A DNA stretch of 40,535 nt from Eutrophocola sp049446715 (GTDB lineage: Bacteria > Pseudomonadota > Gammaproteobacteria > Pseudomonadales > Pseudohongiellaceae): contig JBMTQX010000022.1 of assembly GCA_049446715.1 (NCBI GenBank), positions 1 through 40,535 on the forward strand, in the 5' to 3' direction. Positions 1 to 8,388 of the stretch are shown here, piece by piece. The notes under the pieces were generated by a model. It had not been told where the DNA came from, searched no databases, and saw only the letters and a list, made by a program, of their open reading frames with translations. The translations under genes and the position numbers were made by a program. Numbering within the stretch: position 1 is the stretch's first letter; each line of letters starts with the position of its first letter.

Positions 1-418
1 AATTGGGGGGCGGGGGGGCAGGTCGAGATTGATCTCCTGTTTTTCATTGCGCACGTACACAGCAGGAAACCCAGGATCCCGAGCAGGAAGGCGCAACCGC
101 TGTGCAGGACCAAATCCCACCACCAGAAGCGGTTGTAGTAATCACCGAATTCGCCGAGAAAGAGTGACATGTAAAGGAAAATGACCGCCATGGTTTCGAA
201 ACCATGGGGAATACCGACATCAAATCGTTTGCCCAGCAGGATCGGCATAAAGGTAATCAGGAGAATCACCAGAATTTCCATCATGGCCTGGTAGCGGCCC
301 TGAAAGAACAACAGCAGGGCACCAACGGCCAGGCTCATCTTCAGGAGAAACGACAGCCGCCGGTTGATGCAGTTAACGAACTGTTCTGCCTTGAAACGAT
401 GGCGTGAAAAAATCCCAT
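1..418 (-). pseudogene. DUF2238/YjdF-like membrane protein, partial and frameshifted
   Basis: The minus strand carries a hydrophobic protein running off the left edge. The clean frame begins at an ATG at 338 (MSLAVGALLLFFQGRYQ) and contains the motif GEFGDYYNRFWWWDLVLH followed by a GFLL-type helix, which resembles DUF2238/YjdF-like inner-membrane proteins. Two places look as if one base is missing. Adding a T to the six-base run at 407-412 joins an upstream ATG at 418 to this frame (MGFFSRHRFKAEQF). Adding a base near 58-61 turns LLCTCAMKN into LLVYVRNEKQEINLDL, the more natural continuation. Either the gene is decaying or the sequence is poor at this end. Function is unknown; the family assignment is from memory of the motif. 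Confidence 0.5.
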
Positions 419-525
419 GTCGGTTTAAGTCCCTGTGAGAGCCAGTGGACAGGGTAGAAACAGGACAGGCACTTGTTAACTTCTCGGTACTGGCCCATAG
501 CATACTAAATCCCTACAATTCAGCC

Positions 526-941
526 ATGCCGGCCTTCCTTGAACCCCTATTTTCGAATCAATCTTTGCTGCTATATCTTGGGCTGTTCTCGCTGTTTTTT
601 TCCTGGTCACACTGTTCCTCATACCCTGGCTGGTTTTACGCATTCCTGAAGATTATTTCATGGCCGAGACCCGCCGCTCCCTGCTGGGTGAGATGCATGA
701 TCCGGTCCTGCGTGTTGTGCTGCAGATCCTGAAAAACATGATCGGGGTGTTTTTCATCCAGGTTGGGATAATGCTGCTGGTATTGCCGGGCCAGGGTTTG
801 CTGACCATCCTGCTGGGCATCATCATGATTGATTTTCCCGGCAAGTATCACCTGCAGCGCTGGTGCATCAGCCGGGAGTCCGTGCTGCATTCGATGAACT
901 GGTTGCGAAAAAAAGGTAAGCGGGCACCGATAAAGTTATAA
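526..941 (+). pseudogene. Small PGPGW-like inner-membrane protein, read through a -1 frameshift
   Basis: The N-terminus starts at the ATG at 526 (MPAFLEPLFSNQSLLLYLGLFSLFF). The rest lies in the -1 frame, entered at a run of seven T at 595-601, and continues FLVTLFLIPWLVLRIPEDYF to a stop at 939-941. Joined, the product is about 138 residues with two hydrophobic segments around LPGQGLLTILLGIIMIDFPGK and a basic tail, typical of small PGPGW-like membrane proteins. One extra T, or -1 slippage on T TTT TTT, would restore the full protein. It could be a sequencing error, a pseudogene or recoding. Function is unknown. The stop codon overlaps the -10 box proposed for pdxJ. Confidence 0.5.
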
Positions 942-942
942 T
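937..942 (+). promoter_or_regulatory. Candidate -10 element for pdxJ-glcDEF
   Basis: A consensus TATAAT overlaps the stop codon of the preceding membrane-protein gene and lies 33 bases before the pdxJ start. No good -35 box stands at 16-18 bases upstream, so the promoter is tentative. Confidence 0.4.
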
Positions 943-975
943 GCACGCGTTGTTTTCTATGCTGAAGTACCTTTT

Positions 976-1704
976 ATGACTGCTCTGAGTGTCAACCTGA
1001 ACAAGATCGCATTGCTGCGAAACTCCCGTGGTCGCGACTATCCCAATGTGGTCCGTTTTGCAGAGAAATTCATTGCACTGGGAGTCCAGGGCATCACCAT
1101 TCATCCCCGGCCGGATGAACGCCATATCAAATACCGCGATGCCTACGAGCTGGGTGAGTTTCTACAGGATTTCCCCAATGTGGAGTTCAATATCGAGGGC
1201 TATCCGAATGAGGACTTTCTCGGGATTATCCAGGATGTGCGGCCCGACCAGTGCACACTGGTGCCTGATGGCGAGGCCCAGCTGACATCAGACCATGGCT
1301 GGAATTTTCATGAGCAGGGTGAGTTTGTGGCCGGCATCAATGCCCGTATTAAGGACTGGGGTGTTCGTGTCGCCGTGTTTCTGGATCCGGATGTCAGCCA
1401 GATTGCCCCGGCGGCCCATGCCGGCAGTGATCGCATCGAGCTTTACACTGAAGCGTTTGCCAATGCCTGGGGCACGCCGGAGCAGGCAACCGTGCTGGCC
1501 GGGTACCGGGACACTGCCAGGCAGGCACAGGCTGCCGGCCTGGGTGTCAATGCAGGGCATGATCTCGACCTGAACAATCTGGGTGACTTTCTCACCATTC
1601 CCGACATTCTGGAAGTTTCCATCGGTCACGCCTTAACCGTGGAGTGCATAGAGGCCGGGATGGAACAGGTCGTAGGAAAGTACCTGGCGTTATGTCATGG
1701 CTGA
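976..1704 (+). CDS. pdxJ: Pyridoxine 5'-phosphate synthase PdxJ
   Basis: PdxJ condenses 1-deoxy-D-xylulose 5-phosphate with 3-amino-2-oxopropyl phosphate to make pyridoxine 5'-phosphate, the last ring-forming step of de novo vitamin B6 synthesis in the cytoplasm. The 242-residue protein shows the family's substrate-binding segments: LNKIALLRNSRG near the N-terminus, ITIHPRPDERHI with the two active-site histidines, the NIEG glutamate segment, and VNAGHDLDLNN near residue 195. It differs visibly from the E. coli enzyme (VNLNKIALLRNS instead of VNIDHIATLRNA), so it belongs to a divergent PdxJ branch. Its last eight bases overlap glcD, which suggests translational coupling and a shared transcript. 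Confidence 0.93.
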   Translation: MTALSVNLNKIALLRNSRGRDYPNVVRFAEKFIALGVQGITIHPRPDERHIKYRDAYELGEFLQDFPNVEFNIEGYPNEDFLGIIQDVRPDQCTLVPDGEAQLTSDHGWNFHEQGEFVAGINARIKDWGVRVAVFLDPDVSQIAPAAHAGSDRIELYTEAFANAWGTPEQATVLAGYRDTARQAQAAGLGVNAGHDLDLNNLGDFLTIPDILEVSIGHALTVECIEAGMEQVVGKYLALCHG

Positions 1705-3181
1705 GGCCGCTACGCACACAGATGTCCGTTTAAGGCATACACTGCTGGCCCGGTTGCGGGCCATTGTGGAGGCCGAATTCATCCTGTCGACCCGGGAACA
1801 GATGAAGCCGTTTGAATGCGACGGCCTGTCAGTCTACAAGGCGCTGCCCCTGGTAACCGTATTGCCCGGCAACGCCAAACAGGTGCAGGCCATCATCCGC
1901 CTCTGTGCAGAGCTTGAGATTCCCCTGGTGACCCGCGGTGCGGGGACAGGCCTATCAGCCGGGGCTCAACCCCATCCGGAGGGTGTGCTGCTGGTCATGA
2001 CACGCATGCAGCGGATTCTGGCCATCGACAAGGACAGGCAGACAGCCCGTGTCGAGCCGGGTGTGCGCAATCTCGCCATCTCGGAAGCCGCGGCCGAATT
2101 CGGTCTGTTCTATGCCCCGGATCCATCTTCCCAGATCGCCTGTTCGATTGGCGGCAACATCGCTGAAAACGCCGGTGGTGTGCACTGCCTGAAATACGGC
2201 CTCACGGTCCACAACATCATTCAGCTCAAGGGCTTTTCCGCTGAAGGCGAAGCGGTGACCATCGGTGGTGCTTACGACAGCAGCGGCTTCAACCTAATGG
2301 CGCTGGTCATCGGGTCGGAAGGCATGCTGATGGTGGTCACGGAAATTACCGTCAGGTTGCTGCCGGTACCGACTCATGTCGAGGTACTGCTGGCGGCTTT
2401 CGATGACATTGAAAAAGCCGGTGATGCCGTCAGCAATATCATCGCTGCAGGCGTCATTCCCGGAGGCCTGGAAATGATGGACAACAATGCCATTCGTGCC
2501 GCTGAAGATTATGCCCATGCCGGCTATCCGCGAGACGCGGCGGCCATATTGCTGATCGAGATTGACGGTTCCGCCCGCCATGTCGAGGAGCAATTACTGA
2601 CCATTCGCCAGGTGTTACAGGCCTCTGGCGTGTCCTCGCTGAAGATTGCTGCCAATGCGGCCGAAAGGGCCCTGTTCTGGAAAGGCCGCAAAAGTGCTTT
2701 TCCGGCAGTAGGGCGGATTGCGCCGGATTACTACTGCATGGATGGCACCATTCCCCGCAGTCGCTTGGCAGAAGTGCTGGGCTATATCAATACGCTTTCC
2801 GGCGAATACGGCTTTCCGGTGGCCAATGTTTTTCATGCCGGCGACGGTAACCTGCATCCGCTGATACTGTTTGATGGCAATATTCCCGGGCAGCTTGAGC
2901 TGGTCGAGGAAATGGGCGGGCGCATCCTGGAAAAATGTATTGCCGTGGGCGGTACCATCACCGGGGAACACGGGGTTGGCGTGGAAAAGATCCGCCAGAT
3001 GCCCCTGCAGTTTTCGGATGACGAAATTGCCCAGTTCCATCGTGTCAAGGCGGCCCTGGATCCGGGTAACCTGCTCAATCCCGGCAAGAACATTCCATTG
3101 CTCAAGCACTGCCAGGAATACCGTGCCCTGGCCAGTGACCTGGAGCCGAATCGCCTGCTGCGGGCGGAAGAGAGGCCCTGA
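1697..3181 (+). CDS. glcD: Glycolate oxidase FAD-binding subunit GlcD
   Basis: GlcD is the catalytic flavoprotein of the three-subunit glycolate oxidase (glycolate dehydrogenase), which oxidises glycolate to glyoxylate. The 494-residue protein has an FAD_binding_4 domain at about residues 50-230, with VTRGAGTGLSAGA and the glycine-rich NIAENAGGVHCLKYG segment. The FAD-linked oxidase C-terminal domain carries VFHAGDGNLHPLI and GEHGVGVEK. Length is normal for the family. It starts inside the end of pdxJ and its stop overlaps the start of glcE by one base (TGATG), so pdxJ-glcD-glcE look co-translated. No glcC regulator or glcG follows in this window. Confidence 0.95.
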   Translation: MAEAATHTDVRLRHTLLARLRAIVEAEFILSTREQMKPFECDGLSVYKALPLVTVLPGNAKQVQAIIRLCAELEIPLVTRGAGTGLSAGAQPHPEGVLLVMTRMQRILAIDKDRQTARVEPGVRNLAISEAAAEFGLFYAPDPSSQIACSIGGNIAENAGGVHCLKYGLTVHNIIQLKGFSAEGEAVTIGGAYDSSGFNLMALVIGSEGMLMVVTEITVRLLPVPTHVEVLLAAFDDIEKAGDAVSNIIAAGVIPGGLEMMDNNAIRAAEDYAHAGYPRDAAAILLIEIDGSARHVEEQLLTIRQVLQASGVSSLKIAANAAERALFWKGRKSAFPAVGRIAPDYYCMDGTIPRSRLAEVLGYINTLSGEYGFPVANVFHAGDGNLHPLILFDGNIPGQLELVEEMGGRILEKCIAVGGTITGEHGVGVEKIRQMPLQFSDDEIAQFHRVKAALDPGNLLNPGKNIPLLKHCQEYRALASDLEPNRLLRAEERP

Positions 3182-4272
3182 TGCAGGACAGTGCCCATAT
3201 CTTGCAGGAGATGGTCCGGCAAGCCTGTGCGGACAAACGGACACTGGCGATTTGCGGTGGGCACAGCAAGGACTTTTATGGCCATCCGCTGGCTGGGGAC
3301 AGGCTGGACACTACGATACACCAGGGCATCATCGAGTACACACCGTCCGAACTGGTGCTCACCGCACGGGCCGGCACGCCACTGAAGACTATTGAAGAGA
3401 CGCTGACAGCCAATGGCCAGATGCTGCCCTGTGAGCCGCCGTATTTTGCCGGTGAGGCCACCTTTGGGGGCATGCTGGCAGCAGGACTGTCCGGTCCGTC
3501 CCGGCCTTACCGGGCCGCTGTACAGGACACAGTCCTGGGTTGTGTCATCCTGAACGGGAAAGGGGAGCTGCTGCGTTTCGGCGGCAAGGTCATGAAGAAT
3601 GTTGCCGGCTATGACTTGTCGCGCCTGATGGTCGGGTCGCTGGGCTGCCTTGGTGTCATCATAGAGGCAACCGTGAAAGTGGTGCCGAAACCACCGGCCG
3701 AAAAGTCCGTTGCCTTCATGATCGACAGCGCCAACGCCACAGCACTGATCAATAACCTGCGCCGAGAAGGCTTGCCGGTCACTGCGTCGGCACACACGGG
3801 TGAACAGTTACTGGTCAGATTCTCGGCTGGCGCACTGGAAATCAATGCGCTTGAGAAGCACCTTGAAACCGGTTACCGCTTTGTCGACTGGCAGGTGTTC
3901 CAGGAGGCCGGCTACTGGCAGCGCCTGCGCGATCATGAGCTGCCTTTTTTCAACACGGAAAAGGCTATCTGGCGCTTATCCACCCCATGCCTGGCTGAAC
4001 TCACGGCATTTATCGGCACCGATGATGCGCTGCTGAGCGAGTGGGGCGGCGCACTGCACTGGCTGACCACAACGCGGGATCCGGACAGTATTTTTGCGTT
4101 CATGGCGATTTGCGAGGGACACGCTACCCTGTTCCGACAGGGAGACTCGCCACGCGCCGCACGCCTTTTTCAGCCTTTGCCTGCAATCCAGTTACAGTGG
4201 CACCGAAACCTGAAAAAGGCCTTTGATCCTGCCGGCATTTTCAATCCCGGACATATGCACACCGAATTCTGA
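3181..4272 (+). CDS. glcE: Glycolate oxidase FAD-binding subunit GlcE
   Basis: GlcE is the second flavin-binding-fold subunit of glycolate oxidase and is needed with GlcD and GlcF for activity. The 363-residue protein contains LAICGGHSKDFYG, the FGGMLAAGLSGPSRPY segment and FGGKVMKNVAGYDLSRLM of the FAD_binding_4 fold in its first 165 residues, and ends with the FNPGHMH motif common to this family. It is shorter than GlcD because it lacks the full C-terminal oxidase domain, as is usual. It directly abuts glcD, and glcF follows after an 18-base gap, consistent with one operon. Confidence 0.94.
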   Translation: MQDSAHILQEMVRQACADKRTLAICGGHSKDFYGHPLAGDRLDTTIHQGIIEYTPSELVLTARAGTPLKTIEETLTANGQMLPCEPPYFAGEATFGGMLAAGLSGPSRPYRAAVQDTVLGCVILNGKGELLRFGGKVMKNVAGYDLSRLMVGSLGCLGVIIEATVKVVPKPPAEKSVAFMIDSANATALINNLRREGLPVTASAHTGEQLLVRFSAGALEINALEKHLETGYRFVDWQVFQEAGYWQRLRDHELPFFNTEKAIWRLSTPCLAELTAFIGTDDALLSEWGGALHWLTTTRDPDSIFAFMAICEGHATLFRQGDSPRAARLFQPLPAIQLQWHRNLKKAFDPAGIFNPGHMHTEF

Positions 4273-4290
4273 GGCGACAGAAACACCGAT

Positions 4291-5520
4291 ATGCAGACCC
4301 ATTTGCCCGCAACGCTGCTTGCTACGGATGCCGGCCACGAGGCCGATCGCATTCTGCGCGCCTGTGTGCATTGTGGTTTCTGCACGGCGACCTGTCCGAC
4401 ATTTCTGCAAACCGGCAACGAACTGGACAGCCCGCGTGGGCGCATCTACCTCATCAAGGAATTCCTGGAAACAGGCAAGGCCTCGCAGATCACGCGGCAT
4501 CACCTGGATCGATGCCTGGGTTGCCAGAGTTGTGAAACCACCTGTCCTTCCAGTGTGCAGTATCACCGGCTGTTGAGTATCGGCCAGCAGCTGCTGGGCA
4601 AGCAGGTGAAATTGCCGTTTTCGACTCGCTGCAAGCAGGGTTTCATGTTGGCGGTCTTGGGCACGCCACGCCTGTTTGCGGTGCTGGTCAGGCTGGGCAG
4701 CGCCTTTGCCGCATGGTTGCCACGCCGACTCGCACGCCAGTTGCCGGGCAGGGCCAAATTCAAGCCCAGCGGGTTCATGGGGGAGACACCTGCGCGCCGT
4801 GTCGTGCTTTTGAATGGCTGTGTACAAAGTGCCTTGTCTCCTGACACGAATCATGCCGCAGCCATTGTCCTACGTGAACTGGGCATACGCGCATCGACGA
4901 TAAGCACTGAAAGCTGTTGTGGTGCCATGCATTACCATTCCGGCCAGCAGGCCCCGGGTGTGACACGGGCAAGAAAGCTCACCGATCAGTTGCTGGCGGA
5001 AATTGATGCCGGGGCCGAGGGGATTATCAGCACCGCAAGTGGCTGTGGCAACTTCATCAAGGATTATGTGCATGTACTGGCCGGTGAAGCCGGTTATGCG
5101 GAGAAAGTGATCCGCCTGATGCCTTATGTGAAGGATATCGGTGAATATCTGGCAACGCAGGATCTGGCCCGGCTGAAAAGTCCGGGTAACGGCATACTGG
5201 CCTGGCATTCACCGTGCACCTTGCAGCATGGCCAGCAAGTGGCCGGTACCACTGAGGCGCTTCTGAAAAACCTGGGCTTTACCCTGCCGGCGGTGAAAGA
5301 CAGCCATCTGTGTTGTGGATCGGCAGGTACCTATTCCCTGTTTCAGCCCGAGATGTCACAAAACCTGCTGGCTAAAAAAATCATGACTCTCGAACATACC
5401 GGCGGGCAGCGCATCGCCACGGCCAATATTGGCTGTCAATGTCACCTGGCGGCAGTCACCGACAAACCGGTAAAGCACTGGATTGAATATGTCGTGGAGG
5501 CGATGGGAAAACAAGCGTGA
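4291..5520 (+). CDS. glcF: Glycolate oxidase iron-sulfur subunit GlcF
   Basis: GlcF passes electrons from the flavin subunits towards the respiratory chain. The 409-residue protein has two ferredoxin-type [4Fe-4S] cysteine motifs, CVHCGFCTATCP near residue 28 and CLGCQSCETTCP near residue 75. These are followed by two cysteine-rich CCG domains: NGCVQS with ESCCGAMH in the first, and SPCTLQHGQQ with DSHLCCGSAGTY in the second. This is the complete architecture of the family. It is the last clear gene of the pdxJ-glcDEF cluster. Confidence 0.95.
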   Translation: MQTHLPATLLATDAGHEADRILRACVHCGFCTATCPTFLQTGNELDSPRGRIYLIKEFLETGKASQITRHHLDRCLGCQSCETTCPSSVQYHRLLSIGQQLLGKQVKLPFSTRCKQGFMLAVLGTPRLFAVLVRLGSAFAAWLPRRLARQLPGRAKFKPSGFMGETPARRVVLLNGCVQSALSPDTNHAAAIVLRELGIRASTISTESCCGAMHYHSGQQAPGVTRARKLTDQLLAEIDAGAEGIISTASGCGNFIKDYVHVLAGEAGYAEKVIRLMPYVKDIGEYLATQDLARLKSPGNGILAWHSPCTLQHGQQVAGTTEALLKNLGFTLPAVKDSHLCCGSAGTYSLFQPEMSQNLLAKKIMTLEHTGGQRIATANIGCQCHLAAVTDKPVKHWIEYVVEAMGKQA

Positions 5521-5819
5521 TCAACGTTGCGCCCGGATCAAGGTGTACGGCAGCCCGCGCATGCCAAAAAAATCTAAATACCTTCAGGTCCGATGACGTC
5601 CTGGATGTGCGCCGGTTTTGCGCCGGCCTCTACGCTGGAATGCGTAAGAAACTGGGTGATGAATACAGCACCCCCGGTCTTTTCGATAAAACTACGGCCG
5701 ACTATGATGCCAAGTCTACGCGGTCGCCGGGGCATAACAACATAGAAATTATTCTTTTTATTCAATTAATTACGCGCACAATCTGGAGCAACTTATGGCA
5801 TTTTTGGACGCACTGTTGA
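5517..5819 (+). CDS. Possible small unassigned gene after glcF
   Basis: A GTG whose last two bases fall in the glcF stop codon opens a 100-codon frame. From about codon 26 to codon 70 its codon use resembles the neighbours, and it reads like protein (DVLDVRRFCAGLYAGMRKK, then STPGLFDKTTADYDAK). The first 25 codons look less convincing. A second frame over the same start gives RIKVYGSPRMPKKSKYLQVR before stopping, across a run of seven A at 5564-5570, so a frameshift inside a real gene is possible. The frame ends inside msrA. I do not recognise a family; it may not be expressed. Confidence 0.25.
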   Translation: MINVAPGSRCTAARACQKNLNTFRSDDVLDVRRFCAGLYAGMRKKLGDEYSTPGLFDKTTADYDAKSTRSPGHNNIEIILFIQLITRTIWSNLWHFWTHC

Positions 5820-6448
5820 ACAGCGCACTGGACAAGAGCACCCTCGTGGCCGAATCCGATGCCTTGCCGGGCCGTGAAACGCCCATGCCGGTCCCGGAAA
5901 CACACGCCGTGACAGAGAATCGCCTGGCACCGCCGTTTTCCGAAAATCTGCAGCAAGCGGTATTCGGGCTTGGCTGTTTCTGGGGGGCGGAACGCAAATT
6001 CTGGCAGTTGCCGGGCGTGTACAGCACGGCTGTAGGCTATGCCGGCGGTTACACGCCCAATCCCACCTACAGGGAGGTTTGCAGTGGTCTTACCGGACAT
6101 ACCGAGGTCGTGCTGGTGGTCTTCGATCCGGGTGTGATCTCCTATGAGCAGTTACTGAGCATCTTCTGGGAGTCCCATGACCCCACCCAGGGTATGCGCC
6201 AGGGCAATGACCGGGGCACCCAGTATCGTTCCTGTGTTTACACCACAAGCCACGAACAGGCCGCTGCCGTCGGCACCAGCCAGGCAGCTTACCAGCAGGC
6301 CCTGCATGCGGCCGGTTATCCTGACATAACCACGGAAGTACGGCCCCTGGAGTCGTTCTACTATGCCGAAGAATATCATCAGCAATACCTGGCGAAAAAT
6401 CCTGATGGTTATTGCGGCCTCGGCGGCACAGGCGTCCGCTGCGGTTGA
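5795..6448 (+). CDS. msrA: Peptide methionine-(S)-S-oxide reductase MsrA
   Basis: MsrA repairs oxidised methionine (the S-sulfoxide form) in proteins, using thioredoxin. The 217-residue protein has the catalytic cysteine in GLGCFWGAERKFWQLPGV near residue 67. The conserved AVGYAGGYTPNPTYREVC and GNDRGTQYRS segments follow, and two resolving cysteines sit in the tail GYCGLGGTGVRCG. The 50-residue N-terminal extension with DALPGRETPMPV matches the longer E. coli type. A GGAG Shine-Dalgarno seven bases ahead supports the ATG at 5795. Confidence 0.95.
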   Translation: MAFLDALLNSALDKSTLVAESDALPGRETPMPVPETHAVTENRLAPPFSENLQQAVFGLGCFWGAERKFWQLPGVYSTAVGYAGGYTPNPTYREVCSGLTGHTEVVLVVFDPGVISYEQLLSIFWESHDPTQGMRQGNDRGTQYRSCVYTTSHEQAAAVGTSQAAYQQALHAAGYPDITTEVRPLESFYYAEEYHQQYLAKNPDGYCGLGGTGVRCG

Positions 6449-6493
6449 GCTGACGACTGAGCGCGCAATGGGTTCCAGTGGTAAACTGCAGGC

Positions 6494-7405
6494 ATGAGTG
6501 AATCAACTACCAACAAGCTAGTCGTCGCCATTTCATCGCGCGCCCTGTTCAATCTTGATGAAAGCCACAAGGTCTATGTGAGCGAGGGCGTGGAGGCCTA
6601 CCGGCAGTATCAGATCAATCATGAAGATGAAGTGCTGGAACCCGGTGATGCTTTCAACCTGGTGCGCAAGCTGCTCAACCTGAACACCCTGATAGGCAAG
6701 AAGCGGGTCGAGGTCATTCTGCTGTCACGTAACTCAGCAGATACCGGCCTGCGGATATTCAACTCCATTGAGCAGCATGACCTGGATATCCAGAAGGCAG
6801 CATTCTGTGGCGGCTCCAGTCCCTATCGCTACATTTCCGCTTTCAACTCCCACCTGTTTCTGTCTACTGACGGCCAGGATGTGCGTACGGCCCTGGAAAA
6901 CGGTATTGCGGCGGCCACGATTCTCAACTCGCGCCAGGCCAATATCGACGATTACAAACTGCGGTTTGCCTTTGATGGTGATGCTGTGCTGTTTTCCGAT
7001 GAGGCAGAAAAAATCTATAAAACCCGGGGCCTTGAGGAGTTTACCCGCAGCGAACGTGCTGCCGCCAAGGAGCCGCTGACCGGCGGACCCTTTAAACATT
7101 TCCTGGCGGCACTGCATATGCTGCAGCAGGAATTCGGGCCTGATGATTCACCTATCCGTACCTGCCTGGTCACGGCACGGGCAGCGCCCGCCCATGAGCG
7201 GGTCGTGCGCACCCTACGTGAGTGGAATATCAACATCGACGAATCATTGTTTCTTGGCGGGGAAGACAAAGGCGCTTTTTTGCGCGCGTATGATGCGGAT
7301 GTGTTTTTCGATGACCAGGAAGGTCATTGTGAATCAGCCCGTGAGCACGTTGCCACTGGCCATGTGCCCCATGGTATCGCCAACCTGGCTGCGGGTGAAA
7401 ACTGA
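6494..7405 (+). CDS. Cytosolic 5'-nucleotidase, cN-I-like (Pfam 5-nucleotidase)
   Basis: The 303-residue protein resembles the bacterial 5'-nucleotidase family related to eukaryotic cytosolic 5'-nucleotidase I, which dephosphorylates nucleoside 5'-monophosphates. The start VVAISSRALFNLDESHKVY, the central LRFAFDGDAVLFSDEAEKI with the aspartate motif, and the C-terminal LGGEDKGAFLRAYDADVFFDDQ fit this family and a HAD-like active site. There is no signal peptide, so it is cytoplasmic. It stands alone between msrA and the oppositely directed TauE gene. The Shine-Dalgarno is weak. Substrate preference cannot be read from the sequence. Confidence 0.82.
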   Translation: MSESTTNKLVVAISSRALFNLDESHKVYVSEGVEAYRQYQINHEDEVLEPGDAFNLVRKLLNLNTLIGKKRVEVILLSRNSADTGLRIFNSIEQHDLDIQKAAFCGGSSPYRYISAFNSHLFLSTDGQDVRTALENGIAAATILNSRQANIDDYKLRFAFDGDAVLFSDEAEKIYKTRGLEEFTRSERAAAKEPLTGGPFKHFLAALHMLQQEFGPDDSPIRTCLVTARAAPAHERVVRTLREWNINIDESLFLGGEDKGAFLRAYDADVFFDDQEGHCESAREHVATGHVPHGIANLAAGEN

Positions 7406-7435
7406 CCAGGCCTGACACAAAAGGCCTTTGTGCCG

Positions 7436-8254
7436 TTAGTAGAACAGGGTGAAGTTGAGCCCCAGGCACAACAAAGCGATGACCAGAATCGTGCGCAGGG
7501 CCTTGTCCGGAAACAGCGACCCAACGTGTGTCCCCAGCCAGATGCCGGGCAGTGAACCAACCAGTAGACTTGCCAGCAGCTGCAAATCCACCAGGCCATT
7601 GGCCAGATAGCCGAGTCCGGCTACGAGTGTCAGTGGCACCGCATGGGCGATGTCCGTCCCGACTACAGTAGCTGCACTCCATTTCGGGTACAGCAGAAAC
7701 AAAATGGCTGCCCCGATGGCACCTGCACCCACCGAGGTGAAGGTCACACATATCCCCAGAATGACGCCCAACAGAAAAGTAATGGTCAGCGTCTGACGCT
7801 GGAACAAGCCTGGTCCCGGTATAACGGCGTGTTGGTCATGCCTGGTTTCCAGTTCAGGACTCAATCGTTTCTGGATACGTTTCTGGAAGATGATCACCAG
7901 GGAAGTCACGATCAGCATGATGCCCAGGAAAGTGGTCATCGCCTCTTCGTAAAAGGCGCTGTCGCGAAAGTCGTCATCCAGCACAAACATGGAGATCAGC
8001 AGGGAGACGTGAATGCTGCCCGCGGCCAGCAGCCCCATGGCGCGCCAGTCGACGTTATTCTTGCGGTGATGGAAGAGGGCGCCGCTGCCTTTGGTCAAGG
8101 CCGCATAGAGCAGGTCCGTGCCAATCGCCACCGGTGGCGGGTAGCCTAGCAGCAACACAATCGGGGTCATCAGGGAGCCACCGCCAACTCCGGTCAGGCC
8201 AATGGCAAAACCGACCAAGCCGCCGGAAAACACCAGCACCAGAAAATCCAGCAT
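7436..8254 (-). CDS. TauE/SafE-family permease, likely sulfite/organosulfonate exporter
   Basis: The 272-residue integral membrane protein has about eight hydrophobic segments. The two TauE/SafE repeats are marked by GFAIGLTGVGGGSLMTPIV near the start and GVILGICVTFTSVGAGAIGA in the second half. The family moves small sulfur or carbon anions such as sulfite, sulfoacetate or taurine. Divergent placement next to cysB, with a short palindrome between them, supports a role tied to assimilatory sulfur metabolism, for example sulfite efflux. The exact substrate is inferred from context only. Confidence 0.85.
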   Translation of the reverse strand: MLDFLVLVFSGGLVGFAIGLTGVGGGSLMTPIVLLLGYPPPVAIGTDLLYAALTKGSGALFHHRKNNVDWRAMGLLAAGSIHVSLLISMFVLDDDFRDSAFYEEAMTTFLGIMLIVTSLVIIFQKRIQKRLSPELETRHDQHAVIPGPGLFQRQTLTITFLLGVILGICVTFTSVGAGAIGAAILFLLYPKWSAATVVGTDIAHAVPLTLVAGLGYLANGLVDLQLLASLLVGSLPGIWLGTHVGSLFPDKALRTILVIALLCLGLNFTLFY

Positions 8255-8311
8255 GAAAAACGCGTCCCACCATGTCTTGCTACAACAGGGGCGCTACTGT
8301 AGAGCAATTTC

Positions 8312-8326
8312 ATTATTCTGAATAAT
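8312..8326. promoter_or_regulatory. Palindrome in the tauE-cysB divergent promoter region
   Basis: ATTATTC-T-GAATAAT is a perfect seven-base inverted repeat in an A+T-rich stretch of the 134-base spacer between the two divergent genes. Its position and AT-rich character suit a LysR-type (CysB) operator, but this is inferred. Confidence 0.35.
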
Positions 8327-8388
8327 AATATTTTGGTATATTTTTATAATAATTGGTTATATAAAATGGCCTTTTCCCGAGACCCGTC

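Noticed and set aside
2833..3795. 320-codon minus-strand frame across glcD and glcE.
   Set aside because: It lies antisense to two intact genes with clear conserved motifs and has no family resemblance.
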